Source of the DNA: Candidatus Neomicrothrix sp. UBA2983 | Lineage (GTDB): Bacteria; Actinomycetota; Acidimicrobiia; Acidimicrobiales; MedAcidi-G1 | NCBI GenBank assembly: GCA_002346745.1 | Contig: DEAL01000026.1 | Coordinates: 1-62,656, forward strand | Direction of reading: 5' to 3' | DNA: 62,656 nucleotides | Shown here: piece by piece, positions 7,995 through 14,493 of the stretch | Layout: each line of letters opens with the position of its first letter | Position numbering within the stretch: position 1 is the stretch's first letter | Notes under the pieces: model-generated | Seen by the model: only the letters and a program-made list of their open reading frames with translations | Told to the model about the DNA's origin: nothing | Databases searched by the model: none | Program-made: the position numbers and the translations under genes

Positions 7995-8504
7995 CCACTC
8001 CAGCCAGCGGCCACCCAGGTTCGGGACCCGCTGCCACGGCTCCCCGCAGGCCGCCTCCAGGGCGTAGATAACGCCCCCGTGCGTGACCACCAGGGCGTCC
8101 CCGTCGGTGCGGGCCACGATCCGGCCCAGCGCCTCGCCCACCCGGCCCATCAACGCCTCGTCGTCCTCGTAGCCCTCCGGCCGCGTCTCCGCATCCAGGT
8201 GTCCCGGCCAGCCGGCCTCGATCTCGACACGGGTCAGGCCCTGCCACGGGCCGGCGTCGCGTTCCATCAGGTCCGGGTCCGTCGGCACCGGGCCGATCCC
8301 CAACTCGGCGGCGATCACCACCGCCGTGTCGGCCGCCCGCCGCAGCGGCGAGGCCGTCACCGACTCGAACGACCCCAGCGCCCGTGCGGCGGCCTCGGCC
8401 TGGTCGAGGCCCCGGGGGCTGAGCGGCGGGTCGGCCTGCCCCTGCCAGCGGCCGACGGCGTTCCACTCGGACTCCCCGTGGCGGACGAGCAACAGGCGCG
8501 GCAT
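7923..8504 (-). CDS. Histidine phosphatase (phosphoglycerate mutase-like)
   Basis: 193 aa. LLVRHGESEWN (about residues 5-15) carries the phosphohistidine-forming RHG motif. ASPLRRAADTA near residue 52, MERDAGPWQG near residue 80 and VVTHGGVI with the second catalytic His near residue 143 complete the branch-1 catalytic core. It is a small-molecule phosphatase of the cobC/GpmB type; substrate unknown. ATG 8504 gives the usual family start, and TACCGT lies 8 nt upstream, so the mRNA is probably leaderless. The frame stays open to 9920 only as antisense of mshA. Its 3' end overlaps the small acidic gene. Confidence 0.88.
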   Translation of the reverse strand: MPRLLLVRHGESEWNAVGRWQGQADPPLSPRGLDQAEAAARALGSFESVTASPLRRAADTAVVIAAELGIGPVPTDPDLMERDAGPWQGLTRVEIEAGWPGHLDAETRPEGYEDDEALMGRVGEALGRIVARTDGDALVVTHGGVIYALEAACGEPWQRVPNLGGRWLEWSGDGLALGPRVELVPDAAVPDLL

Positions 8505-8512
8505 GGAGGGCG

Positions 8513-8518
8513 ACGGTA
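8513..8518 (-). promoter_or_regulatory. -10-like TACCGT of the histidine phosphatase gene (leaderless)
   Basis: On the minus strand TACCGT is followed by 8 nt and the ATG at 8504. Confidence 0.45.
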
Positions 8519-8549
8519 CCCGGCCTAGGGAGCGGACGGGGTGCCTCCC

Positions 8550-8555
8550 TACACT
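8550..8555 (+). promoter_or_regulatory. -10-like TACACT of the MoaD-like/mshA operon (leaderless)
   Basis: TACACT is followed by 7 nt and the ATG at 8563. Confidence 0.45.
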
Positions 8556-8562
8556 TCCGGGC

Positions 8563-8802
8563 ATGGCCGTCCTCCGCCTCTTCGCCTCCGTGCGCGTCGT
8601 CGCCGGCACCGGCAAGGCCGAGGTTCCCGGCGCCACGGTCGGCCAGGTCGTCGGCACCGCCTGCGAGCGCTTCGGCACCGAGTTCGCCGGTCTCGTCCAG
8701 ACCTGCCGCATCTGGCTCAACGGCGACCCCGCCGCCGACGACGACCCGGTCGCCGACGCCGATGAGGTGGCGATCCTGCCGCCCGTCTCCGGGGGCGCCT
8801 GA
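8563..8802 (+). CDS. MoaD/ThiS-family ubiquitin-like sulfur carrier protein
   Basis: 79 aa beta-grasp protein. The start MAVLRLFASVRVVAG, the middle WLNGDP and the end DADEVAILPPVSGGA match MoaD (molybdopterin synthase small subunit) or related sulfur carriers. MoaD and ThiS end in Gly-Gly, which is adenylated and thiocarboxylated. This one ends Gly-Gly-Ala, so it would need trimming of the last residue, or it is not a classical carrier. The stop overlaps the mshA start (TGATG), so the two are translationally coupled. Other molybdenum-cofactor genes are not visible, apart from the MOSC protein nearby. A sulfur role linked to mycothiol is possible but is inference only. Confidence 0.8.
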   Translation: MAVLRLFASVRVVAGTGKAEVPGATVGQVVGTACERFGTEFAGLVQTCRIWLNGDPAADDDPVADADEVAILPPVSGGA

Positions 8803-10010
8803 TGCGCCGCCTCGCCGTCCTCTCCATGCACACCTCGCCGCTGGTGCAGCCCGGCACCGGCGACGGTGGCGGCATGAACGTCTACGTGCGCGAGGTCGTG
8901 TCGGCCCTCGCCCAGGCCGGCGGCCAGCCCACCGTGTTCACCCGCCGCACCGACGGGTGCACGCCCGACGTCGTCACGCTCGACTTCGGCATCGAGGTCG
9001 TGCAGGTCGATGCCGGCGACCCGTCCCTCCCCAAGGAGCACCTGGCCGGCATCGTCGACCGCTTCGCCGACGGCGTCGCCGGCCACCTCGAGGACGGCGG
9101 CTTCGACGGCATCTTCGCCAACTACTGGCTGAGCGCCCAGGCCGGCCACCGGCTCAAGCACGACCTCGACCTGCCCCTGGCCACCGTCTTCCACACGCTC
9201 GGCCGCGTGAAGGCCCAGACCGGCGACCCCGAGCCCCGCGAGCGCATGGAGGCCGAACAGGCGGTCATCCGCTGCTCCGACGTCATCCTCGCCAACAGCT
9301 GCGAGGAGGTCCGTCAACTCGTCCACCTCTACGACGCCGACCCGGACCGCATCGAGGTCGTGCCCCCCGGCGTCGACCACACCCGCTTCACCCCCGGCGA
9401 CCAGGACGAGGCCCGCGCCGCCCTCGGCCTCGGGCCCGGACCGCTCCTCCTGTTCGCCGGACGCATCCAGCCGCTCAAGGGCGTCGACGTCGCCGTGCGG
9501 ACCCTGGTCGAACTCGACCGGCCCGACACCCGCCTGGCCGTGGTCGGCGGCGCCAGCGGCGTCGACGGTCCCGCCGAGGAACGCCGGGTCCGCGACCTCG
9601 TCGAACGCCTCGGCCTCGGCGACCGCGTCTCGTTCGTCGCCCCCCGGGCGCACCACGACCTGACCGCCTGGTACCGGGCCGCCGACGCCGTCCTCATGCC
9701 CAGCCGCTCCGAGTCGTTCGGCCTGGTGGCGCTCGAGGCCGCCGCCTGCGGCATCCCCGTAGTCGCCGCCTCCGTCGGTGGACTTCGGACCCTGGTCCAG
9801 CACGGCCGCACGGGCTACCTCGTCGAGGGGCGCGACCCGGCCGCCTACGCCGACCACGTGGGCGCCCTGCTCGCCGACACTGCCGCCGCCGCCGAGATGG
9901 CCATGTGCGCCGCCGAGCACTCGTGGTCGTTCACCTGGGCGGCCACCGCCGCACGGTTGCGCCGCATCTGCGACGACCTCACGCAGCGCGCCCTCGTCGA
10001 CTGCGCCTGA
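8802..10010 (+). CDS. mshA: D-inositol-3-phosphate glycosyltransferase, mycothiol synthesis
   Basis: 402 aa GT-B (GT4) glycosyltransferase. MshA joins UDP-GlcNAc to 1L-myo-inositol-1-phosphate, the first step of mycothiol synthesis in the cytoplasm. The N-terminus SMHTSPLVQPGTGDGGGMNVYV (about residues 8-29) is the diagnostic MshA start. The C-terminal domain has LLLFAGRIQPLKGVDVAV near residues 216-233 and the nucleotide-sugar motif PSRSESFGLVALEAAACG near residues 300-317. The YbjN protein gene that follows is also next to mshA in mycobacteria, which supports the assignment over a generic glycosyltransferase. Translation is coupled to the MoaD-like gene. Confidence 0.92.
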   Translation: MRRLAVLSMHTSPLVQPGTGDGGGMNVYVREVVSALAQAGGQPTVFTRRTDGCTPDVVTLDFGIEVVQVDAGDPSLPKEHLAGIVDRFADGVAGHLEDGGFDGIFANYWLSAQAGHRLKHDLDLPLATVFHTLGRVKAQTGDPEPRERMEAEQAVIRCSDVILANSCEEVRQLVHLYDADPDRIEVVPPGVDHTRFTPGDQDEARAALGLGPGPLLLFAGRIQPLKGVDVAVRTLVELDRPDTRLAVVGGASGVDGPAEERRVRDLVERLGLGDRVSFVAPRAHHDLTAWYRAADAVLMPSRSESFGLVALEAAACGIPVVAASVGGLRTLVQHGRTGYLVEGRDPAAYADHVGALLADTAAAAEMAMCAAEHSWSFTWAATAARLRRICDDLTQRALVDCA

Positions 10011-10033
10011 CGGCCCCGGACGGCGAGTTCCCG

Positions 10034-10510
10034 GTGGACGAGACGCCGCCCCTCACCGCCGACGAGCAGGCCCGACTGGCGTCGGTCATCGACGCCTGGT
10101 TGGACCGCCAGGCCGCCGACAACCCCGTCCTCGCCGACGTCTTCCCCGACCCCGACGTCGGCCCCAACGAGCACCGCTGGCACGTCCGGGTGCTGGGCCA
10201 GGAGAAGGACACCTTCACCCTGCGGTTCACGCTCCGCCAGCGGATGCTCCACTACGAGACCTACGTGATGCCTGCCCCCGAGGAGAACGACGGGGCGTTC
10301 TTCGCGCACCTGCTGCTTCGCAACCGGCAACTCGTGGGGGCGTCGTTCTGCGTGGGGGAGGAGGACGCCATCTTCCTCGTGGGTGCCGTGCCGGCCCGGA
10401 CCGTCGACGACACCGAGTTGGACCGGCTTCTGGGCACCCTCTGGACGGCCGTCGAGCAGTGCTTCGGCCCGGCGGTGCGGATCGGCTTCGCCAGCCGATT
10501 CGGCGGTTGA
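10034..10510 (+). CDS. YbjN domain-containing protein (mshA-linked)
   Basis: 158 aa with a GTG start at 10034. The fold pattern (WHVRVLGQEKDTFTLRFTLRQRMLHYETYVMPAPEENDGAFFAHLL, broken here by domain strands) matches the YbjN/type III chaperone-like family. M. tuberculosis Rv0487, also directly downstream of mshA, is of this kind. The molecular role is unknown; the fold suggests a protein-binding or chaperone-like function. I chose 10034 as the only start codon near the beginning of the conserved region; the frame runs upstream only through mshA. It is 23 nt after mshA and probably co-transcribed. Confidence 0.8.
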   Translation: MDETPPLTADEQARLASVIDAWLDRQAADNPVLADVFPDPDVGPNEHRWHVRVLGQEKDTFTLRFTLRQRMLHYETYVMPAPEENDGAFFAHLLLRNRQLVGASFCVGEEDAIFLVGAVPARTVDDTELDRLLGTLWTAVEQCFGPAVRIGFASRFGG

Positions 10511-10519
10511 TCAATTCTA

Positions 10520-10548
10520 TTGTATTCCATGCCATCTGGTTCTAGTCT
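10520..10548 (+). promoter_or_regulatory. Promoter of MFS gene: TTGTAT, 17 bp, TAGTCT
   Basis: A -35 TTGTAT (10520-10525), a 17-bp spacer and a -10 TAGTCT (10543-10548) lie in an unusually AT-rich patch (10508-10545). The predicted start, about 10555, is two bases before a long inverted repeat, so the mRNA would begin with that hairpin. Confidence 0.55.
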
Positions 10549-10556
10549 CCCGTGCA

Positions 10557-10624
10557 GGCCCGGTGGCCGGTACGTCGGGGATCGATCGGGGAAGTGCGAT
10601 CCCGGGCGGACCGGCCACCGGGCC
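10557..10624 (+). promoter_or_regulatory. Large hairpin in the 5' leader of the MFS gene
   Basis: A perfect 15-bp inverted repeat (GGCCCGGTGGCCGGT at 10557-10571 and its complement at 10610-10624) encloses an inner 7-bp stem (GGGATCG 10578-10584 / CGATCCC 10597-10603). The two stems are separated by a symmetric 6x6 internal loop, and the inner one is capped by a 12-nt loop containing GGGGAAG. A GTG at 10594, in frame with the MFS gene, sits at the loop's edge. No T-run follows, so it is not a standard terminator. It could be a riboregulator or an operator. Confidence 0.55.
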
Positions 10625-10650
10625 GTGACGCGAGGCGGGGACCGGGCGGG

Positions 10651-11829
10651 ATGAGCGCCCGCCGGCCAACCCGGCCCCTAATCTTCGCCGTCACGGGGAT
10701 GGGGCTCCTCAACAACTCGCTGCTGATGAGCTCCACCCCGGAGATCCTCGAGACCTTTGACGCCCCGACGTCGCGGGCCGGCCTGCTCATCGCCTGCGGC
10801 ACCGTGACCGGCATCGTGGCGGCCCCGGCCATGGGCTTCCTCGCCGACCGGTTCGGCCGCAAGCGGGTGCTCATCCCGTGCCTCGTCGTGTTCGGCGCCT
10901 TCGGGACCCTCGGCGGCCTCGCCCCGTCGCTCGGGTGGCTGCTGGCCGCCCGGGTCTGCCAGGGCATCGGTTCGGCGGGCCTCATCAACCTGGCCGTCGT
11001 GATCATCTCCGACCATTGGGGCGGCCTCGACCGGGCCCGCCTGATCGGACAGAACTCGGCCGTGATCACCGCCTGCCTCGCCGTGTTCCCGTTCCTCGGC
11101 GGCGCCACCACCGACCTGTTCGGGTGGCGCTGGATGTTCTCCTTCTACACCACGGCCCTCGTGGTCGCCGCGGTGCTGGCCCTGCGCCTGGCCGACCCGT
11201 GGGTGCCGCGTCGGGAACCGGTGGGGGCCCAGGTCCGCCGCGCCCTCGGTGAGGCCCGGCGTCCGGCCGTCGCCGCCGTCATCCTTCTCGACGGGACGCT
11301 GTTCTTCGTTATGTTCGGCCTGTTCCTCACCGTGATGCCGATCCACCTCGACGAGGTGTTCGGCCTCGGGCCGACCCAGCGGGGTCTGATCGCCGCCGCC
11401 CCGGCCGTCACCTCGACGGTGGCGGCCCTGGTCGTGGCCCGGGCCCGGGGCCGGGTGTCGGCCGGCCGCCTGGTGCAGGTTGGCATGGTCGTCCTGGCGG
11501 GCACCTTCCTCCTCATGGGCGTCGGCCCGCTGTGGCTGCTCGTGGCCGGCGCCGCCGTCTACGGGCTGGCCGAGGGCCTCACGATCCCCACGCTCCAGGA
11601 CCTGGTCGCCGAGTGGGCGCCCGAGCAGGCTCGTGGCGCGGTGATCGCCCTGTCCGTCGGCGTCCTGCGACTGGGCCAGACGACGGGCCCGCTGGCCTTC
11701 GGCCTCGCCTTCGGCTGGTGGTCTGGCTCGACGGTGTTCGTGCTGGCCGGCATCGGCGTGCTCGCCGTGACCGGGCTGGTCGCCGCCAGCCGCATCATCG
11801 AGACGGGCGCCCCGGCGGCCACCCGGTAG
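10651..11829 (+). CDS. MFS transporter
   Basis: 392 aa with about 12 hydrophobic segments. Motif A, GFLADRFGRKRVLIP (about residues 66-80), is clear, and RVCQGIGSAGLINLAVVIISDHW near residue 108 is the antiporter-like motif region. It is probably an exporter or drug-proton antiporter; the substrate is unknown. ATG 10651 follows the SD-like GGGCGGG closely. In-frame GTGs at 10552 and 10594 would add a basic N-terminus inside the leader hairpin and are less likely. The gene has its own promoter (10520-10548) and a structured leader, suggesting post-transcriptional control. Its stop codon lies within the -10 element of proC. Confidence 0.88.
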   Translation: MSARRPTRPLIFAVTGMGLLNNSLLMSSTPEILETFDAPTSRAGLLIACGTVTGIVAAPAMGFLADRFGRKRVLIPCLVVFGAFGTLGGLAPSLGWLLAARVCQGIGSAGLINLAVVIISDHWGGLDRARLIGQNSAVITACLAVFPFLGGATTDLFGWRWMFSFYTTALVVAAVLALRLADPWVPRREPVGAQVRRALGEARRPAVAAVILLDGTLFFVMFGLFLTVMPIHLDEVFGLGPTQRGLIAAAPAVTSTVAALVVARARGRVSAGRLVQVGMVVLAGTFLLMGVGPLWLLVAGAAVYGLAEGLTIPTLQDLVAEWAPEQARGAVIALSVGVLRLGQTTGPLAFGLAFGWWSGSTVFVLAGIGVLAVTGLVAASRIIETGAPAATR

Positions 11830-11832
11830 GTT
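11827..11832 (+). promoter_or_regulatory. -10-like TAGGTT of proC (leaderless)
   Basis: TAGGTT, whose first three bases are the stop codon of the MFS gene, is followed by 6 nt and the GTG at 11839. Confidence 0.5.
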
Positions 11833-11838
11833 CGCGTC

Positions 11839-12630
11839 GTGACGAGGCTCCAGGTTGTCGGTGGCGGGAAGATGGGCGAGGCCCTCCTCGGGGGCCTCGT
11901 GGCCGACGGCTGGGCGGCCGCCGGCGACCTCCACGTGGCCGAACCGGACCCCGCCCGCCGGGACGCCCTCCTCGACGCCGTCCCCGGGCTGTCGGTCGGG
12001 CCTGATCCGGTCGGCGGCGTCGACACCCTGGTCGCCGTCAAGCCCGATGTGGTCCCGGCGGTCTGTGAGGCGCTGGCCGGCCTTGGCACCACCCGGGTGC
12101 TGTCGATCGCCGCTGGGGTGCGGCTGGCCACCTTCGAGTCGATCCTCGGTGCCGGCGTCCCGGTCGTGCGGGCCATGCCCAACACGCCGTCGCTGGTCGG
12201 CGCGGGCGCAGCGGCCATCGCCCCCGGCGCCGCCGCCGGCCCCGACGACCTCGACTGGGCGGCCGGCATCCTCTCGGCGGTCGGCACCGTGCAGGTGGTC
12301 GACGAGTCGCTGCTCGACGCCGTCACCGGCCTGTCCGGGTCCGGCCCCGCCTACGTGTTCCTTCTGGCCGAGGCCCTCATGGACGCCGGCGAGGCCGCCG
12401 GCCTTCCGCGCGACACGGCCGTGGCGCTGACCGAGCAGACGCTGCTCGGCGCCGCCACGCTGCTCCGCCAGAGCGACGACCCGCCGTCCACGCTGCGCCA
12501 GAACGTCACCTCCAAGGGCGGCACCACCGCCGCCGGGCTGGCGGTTTTCGAGGAGGGCGGCTTCCGCGACCTCGTACGCGACGTCGTGGCGACGGCGGCC
12601 GAGCGCTCCCGGGAACTGGGGGGCGGCTGA
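11839..12630 (+). CDS. proC: Pyrroline-5-carboxylate reductase
   Basis: 263 aa. It catalyses the last step of proline synthesis, reducing pyrroline-5-carboxylate with NAD(P)H. The Rossmann start LQVVGGGKMGEALLGGL (about residues 4-20), VRAMPNTPSLVGAGAAAI (about residues 112-129) and the C-terminal signature DAVTGLSGSGPAYVFLLAEALMDAGEAAGL (spread over about residues 157-186) are all family hallmarks. GTG start with a leaderless promoter signature. The SAM hydrolase gene begins 1 nt after its stop. In mycobacteria proC also lies between mshA and the hem genes. Confidence 0.95.
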   Translation: MTRLQVVGGGKMGEALLGGLVADGWAAAGDLHVAEPDPARRDALLDAVPGLSVGPDPVGGVDTLVAVKPDVVPAVCEALAGLGTTRVLSIAAGVRLATFESILGAGVPVVRAMPNTPSLVGAGAAAIAPGAAAGPDDLDWAAGILSAVGTVQVVDESLLDAVTGLSGSGPAYVFLLAEALMDAGEAAGLPRDTAVALTEQTLLGAATLLRQSDDPPSTLRQNVTSKGGTTAAGLAVFEEGGFRDLVRDVVATAAERSRELGGG

Positions 12631-12631
12631 G

Positions 12632-13516
12632 GTGGGCCTGCGCCACGGCACCGTCTCGTTCCTGTCCGACTACGGCCTCGAGGACGAGTTCGTCGGCGTC
12701 GTCCACTCCGTGCTGCGCAGCCTCGCCCCGGCTGTGGCCGTCGTGGACGTCACCCACGGCATCCCCGCCCACGACGTGCGGGCCGGCTCGCTGGCCCTGG
12801 CCCGCAGCGCCCCCTACCTGTGCCCCGGCGTGGTGCTGGCCGTGGTCGACCCCGGCGTCGGTGGGGACCGGCGCGGCATAGCCGTCGAGGTCGGCGGCGG
12901 CCAGTCGGTGCTGGTCGGCCCCGACAACGGCCTGCTGGCCCCGGCGGTGGCGATGGTCGGCGGCGCCGACCGGGCCGTGGCGCTCACCAACGCCGACTTC
13001 CACCTCGACAGCCCCGGCACCACGTTCGACGGCCGCGACGTGTTTGCCCCGGTGGCGGCCCACCTCTGCAACGGCGTCGACCTGGCCGAGCTGGGCGAGC
13101 CGCTCGAGACCGGGCTGCTGGTGCCCGGCGTCGTGCCCGTGTCGGGCCACGAGGCCGACGGCCTGCACGCCGAGGTGCTCTGGATCGACCGGTTCGGCAA
13201 CGTGCAACTCAACGTCGACCCCGACGACCTCCCCGGCGACCGGGTGCAGGTCCGGATCGGCGAGCGGGTCCGTACGGCCCAGCGGGTGTCCTCGTTCGAC
13301 GAGGTGCCGCCCGGCGGCCTCGGCCTGCTGGTCGACTCGGCCGGCCTCGTGGCGCTCGTGGTGGCGCGCTCGTCGGCCGCCGCCGAACTGGCCCTGGGGA
13401 CCGGCGACGCCGTGGTGCTGGCGGAAGCCGACGGCGCCGACGCCGGCGTCACCACGTCGGTCGAACTGGGCCGCAGGACCGACGACAGGACCGACGACAG
13501 AGAAGAGGTGTGCTGA
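12632..13516 (+). CDS. SAM hydrolase / SAM hydroxide adenosyltransferase (DUF62 family)
   Basis: 294 aa. The family cleaves S-adenosylmethionine to adenosine and methionine using water; fluorinase and SalL are halide-using relatives. Conserved segments are FLSDYGLEDEFVGVVH (about residues 9-24), VVDPGVGGDRRGIAVE near residue 71, GPDNGLLAP near residue 96 and FDGRDVFAPVAAHL near residue 131. The C-terminal beta-barrel contains DRFGNVQLNV. I see no fluorinase-type insertion, so hydrolysis is the likely activity. The extreme C-terminus is a short tandem repeat (RTDD twice). GTG start 1 nt after proC; the stop overlaps the next start (TGATG). Confidence 0.88.
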   Translation: MGLRHGTVSFLSDYGLEDEFVGVVHSVLRSLAPAVAVVDVTHGIPAHDVRAGSLALARSAPYLCPGVVLAVVDPGVGGDRRGIAVEVGGGQSVLVGPDNGLLAPAVAMVGGADRAVALTNADFHLDSPGTTFDGRDVFAPVAAHLCNGVDLAELGEPLETGLLVPGVVPVSGHEADGLHAEVLWIDRFGNVQLNVDPDDLPGDRVQVRIGERVRTAQRVSSFDEVPPGGLGLLVDSAGLVALVVARSSAAAELALGTGDAVVLAEADGADAGVTTSVELGRRTDDRTDDREEVC

Positions 13517-13605
13517 TGCGCTCCGGCACCACTCTGGCGGTGGGGATCCTGCTGCTCGCCATCCTCGGCGCCGCCGTCCTCCAGTTCGTCCTCATGGTCG
13601 ACTGA
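13516..13605 (+). CDS. 29-aa single-span membrane peptide
   Basis: The ORF MRSGTTLAVGILLL... consists of a short basic N-terminus and one hydrophobic helix (about residues 7-27), ending in MVD. Its ATG overlaps the SAM hydrolase stop (TGATG), so it is translationally coupled as the last gene of the proC operon. The composition is a clean transmembrane helix rather than random GC-rich codons, which argues that it is expressed. I do not recognise a family. Confidence 0.6.
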   Translation: MRSGTTLAVGILLLAILGAAVLQFVLMVD

Positions 13606-13656
13606 GCGGATCGCCCGCACCGGTCGGATCGTTGCCCGACCGCAATGCGAATGCCA

Positions 13657-13672
13657 TGTGAACGGCTTCACG
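13657..13672 (+). promoter_or_regulatory. Rex operator (ROP) upstream of rex
   Basis: TGTGAACGGCTTCACG matches the Streptomyces ROP form TGTGAA-4 nt-TTCACA at 11 of 12 arm positions. It covers the expected -35 region of the rex promoter, whose -10 is at 13679-13684. NADH-free Rex would block transcription here, giving autoregulation. Confidence 0.8.
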
Positions 13673-13678
13673 AGCCCG

Positions 13679-13684
13679 TAGGTT
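13679..13684 (+). promoter_or_regulatory. -10-like TAGGTT of rex (leaderless)
   Basis: TAGGTT is followed by 6 nt and the ATG of rex at 13691. The Rex operator ends 6 nt upstream of it. Confidence 0.55.
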
Positions 13685-13690
13685 GGGGGC

Positions 13691-14368
13691 ATGGCACCCG
13701 CCAGCGACACACCCGACGCCGACGTCGAAACCTCCCTCCCCGAGGCCACCGTCGCCCGCCTGCCCGTCTACTTCCGGGGCCTCGTCGAACTCGCCGACGA
13801 GGGCACCACCACGGTCTCCTCGCAGCAACTCGCCGAACTGGCCGGCGTCAACGCCGCCAAGGTCCGCAAGGACCTCTCGTACCTCGGCTCCTACGGCACC
13901 CGCGGCGTCGGCTACGAGGTCGGCTTCCTCGTCCAGCAGATCGGACGCATCCTCGGCAGCGCCGACCCGGCCCCCGTGGTCATCGTCGGCGCCGGCAACC
14001 TCGGCAAGGCCCTCAGCCGCTACGGCGGCTTCGGCGCCAGCGGCTTCCCGGTCGCCGCCATCGTCGACGCCGACCCCGCCGTCGTGGGCCGCAAGGTCGC
14101 CGGCATCGCCGTCCGCCACGTCGACGACCTCCGCACCGTCGTCCGGGACGAGGGCTGCCTCGTCGGCATCGTCGCCACGCCCGCCACCGCCGCCCAGGAG
14201 GCCGTCGACCGCCTCGTCGACGCCGGCGTCCGGTCCATCCTCAACTTCGCCCCGACCATCGTGATCGCCCCCGACGACGTCGGCCTGCGCAAGGTCGACC
14301 TCGCCACCGAACTCCACATCCTCGGCTACTACGAGCACCAGCGGGGTGCCACCCGGGCCACCGGGTGA
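13691..14368 (+). CDS. rex: Redox-sensing transcriptional repressor Rex
   Basis: 225 aa. Rex binds DNA when NADH/NAD+ is low and is released by NADH. The N-terminal winged helix includes LPVYFRGLVELADEG (about residues 24-38) and the recognition region VNAAKVRKDLSYLGSYGTRGVGYEV near residues 54-78. The Rossmann domain starts VVIVGAGNLGKAL near residue 97, with the NADH-binding GxGxxG. ILNFAP near residue 184 and the C-terminal swapped helix (ELHILGYYE) complete the fold. A near-perfect Rex operator overlaps its promoter. It is followed by hemA, as in the Streptomyces rex-hemACD unit, and a second Rex-like site precedes the respiratory supercluster. Confidence 0.96.
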   Translation: MAPASDTPDADVETSLPEATVARLPVYFRGLVELADEGTTTVSSQQLAELAGVNAAKVRKDLSYLGSYGTRGVGYEVGFLVQQIGRILGSADPAPVVIVGAGNLGKALSRYGGFGASGFPVAAIVDADPAVVGRKVAGIAVRHVDDLRTVVRDEGCLVGIVATPATAAQEAVDRLVDAGVRSILNFAPTIVIAPDDVGLRKVDLATELHILGYYEHQRGATRATG

Positions 14369-14391
14369 TCCGCCCCGGACCGATCGCCGCA

Positions 14392-14404
14392 GGGTTGTCA
14401 ACCC
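14392..14404 (+). promoter_or_regulatory. Palindrome with -35-like TTGTCA upstream of hemA
   Basis: GGGTTG-T-CAACCC is a 13-bp perfect palindrome in the 125-bp rex-hemA gap. It contains TTGTCA (14395-14400). A weak -10 candidate, AATGCT (14419-14424), follows at 18 bp. It may be an operator or internal promoter allowing hemA expression apart from rex. Confidence 0.35.
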
Positions 14405-14493
14405 GCCGTCCGAGCGGGAATGCTGGTGCCCTACCGGGGCCCACCAGAGCCCCGCACGCCGCCCAACCGCCCATCCGCAGGAGGCCCTGAACC

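Noticed and set aside
13480..13505. Short tandem repeat at the end of the SAM hydrolase gene as a regulatory repeat
   Set aside because: Two copies of GACCGACGACAG simply encode a repeated RTDD in the disordered tail.
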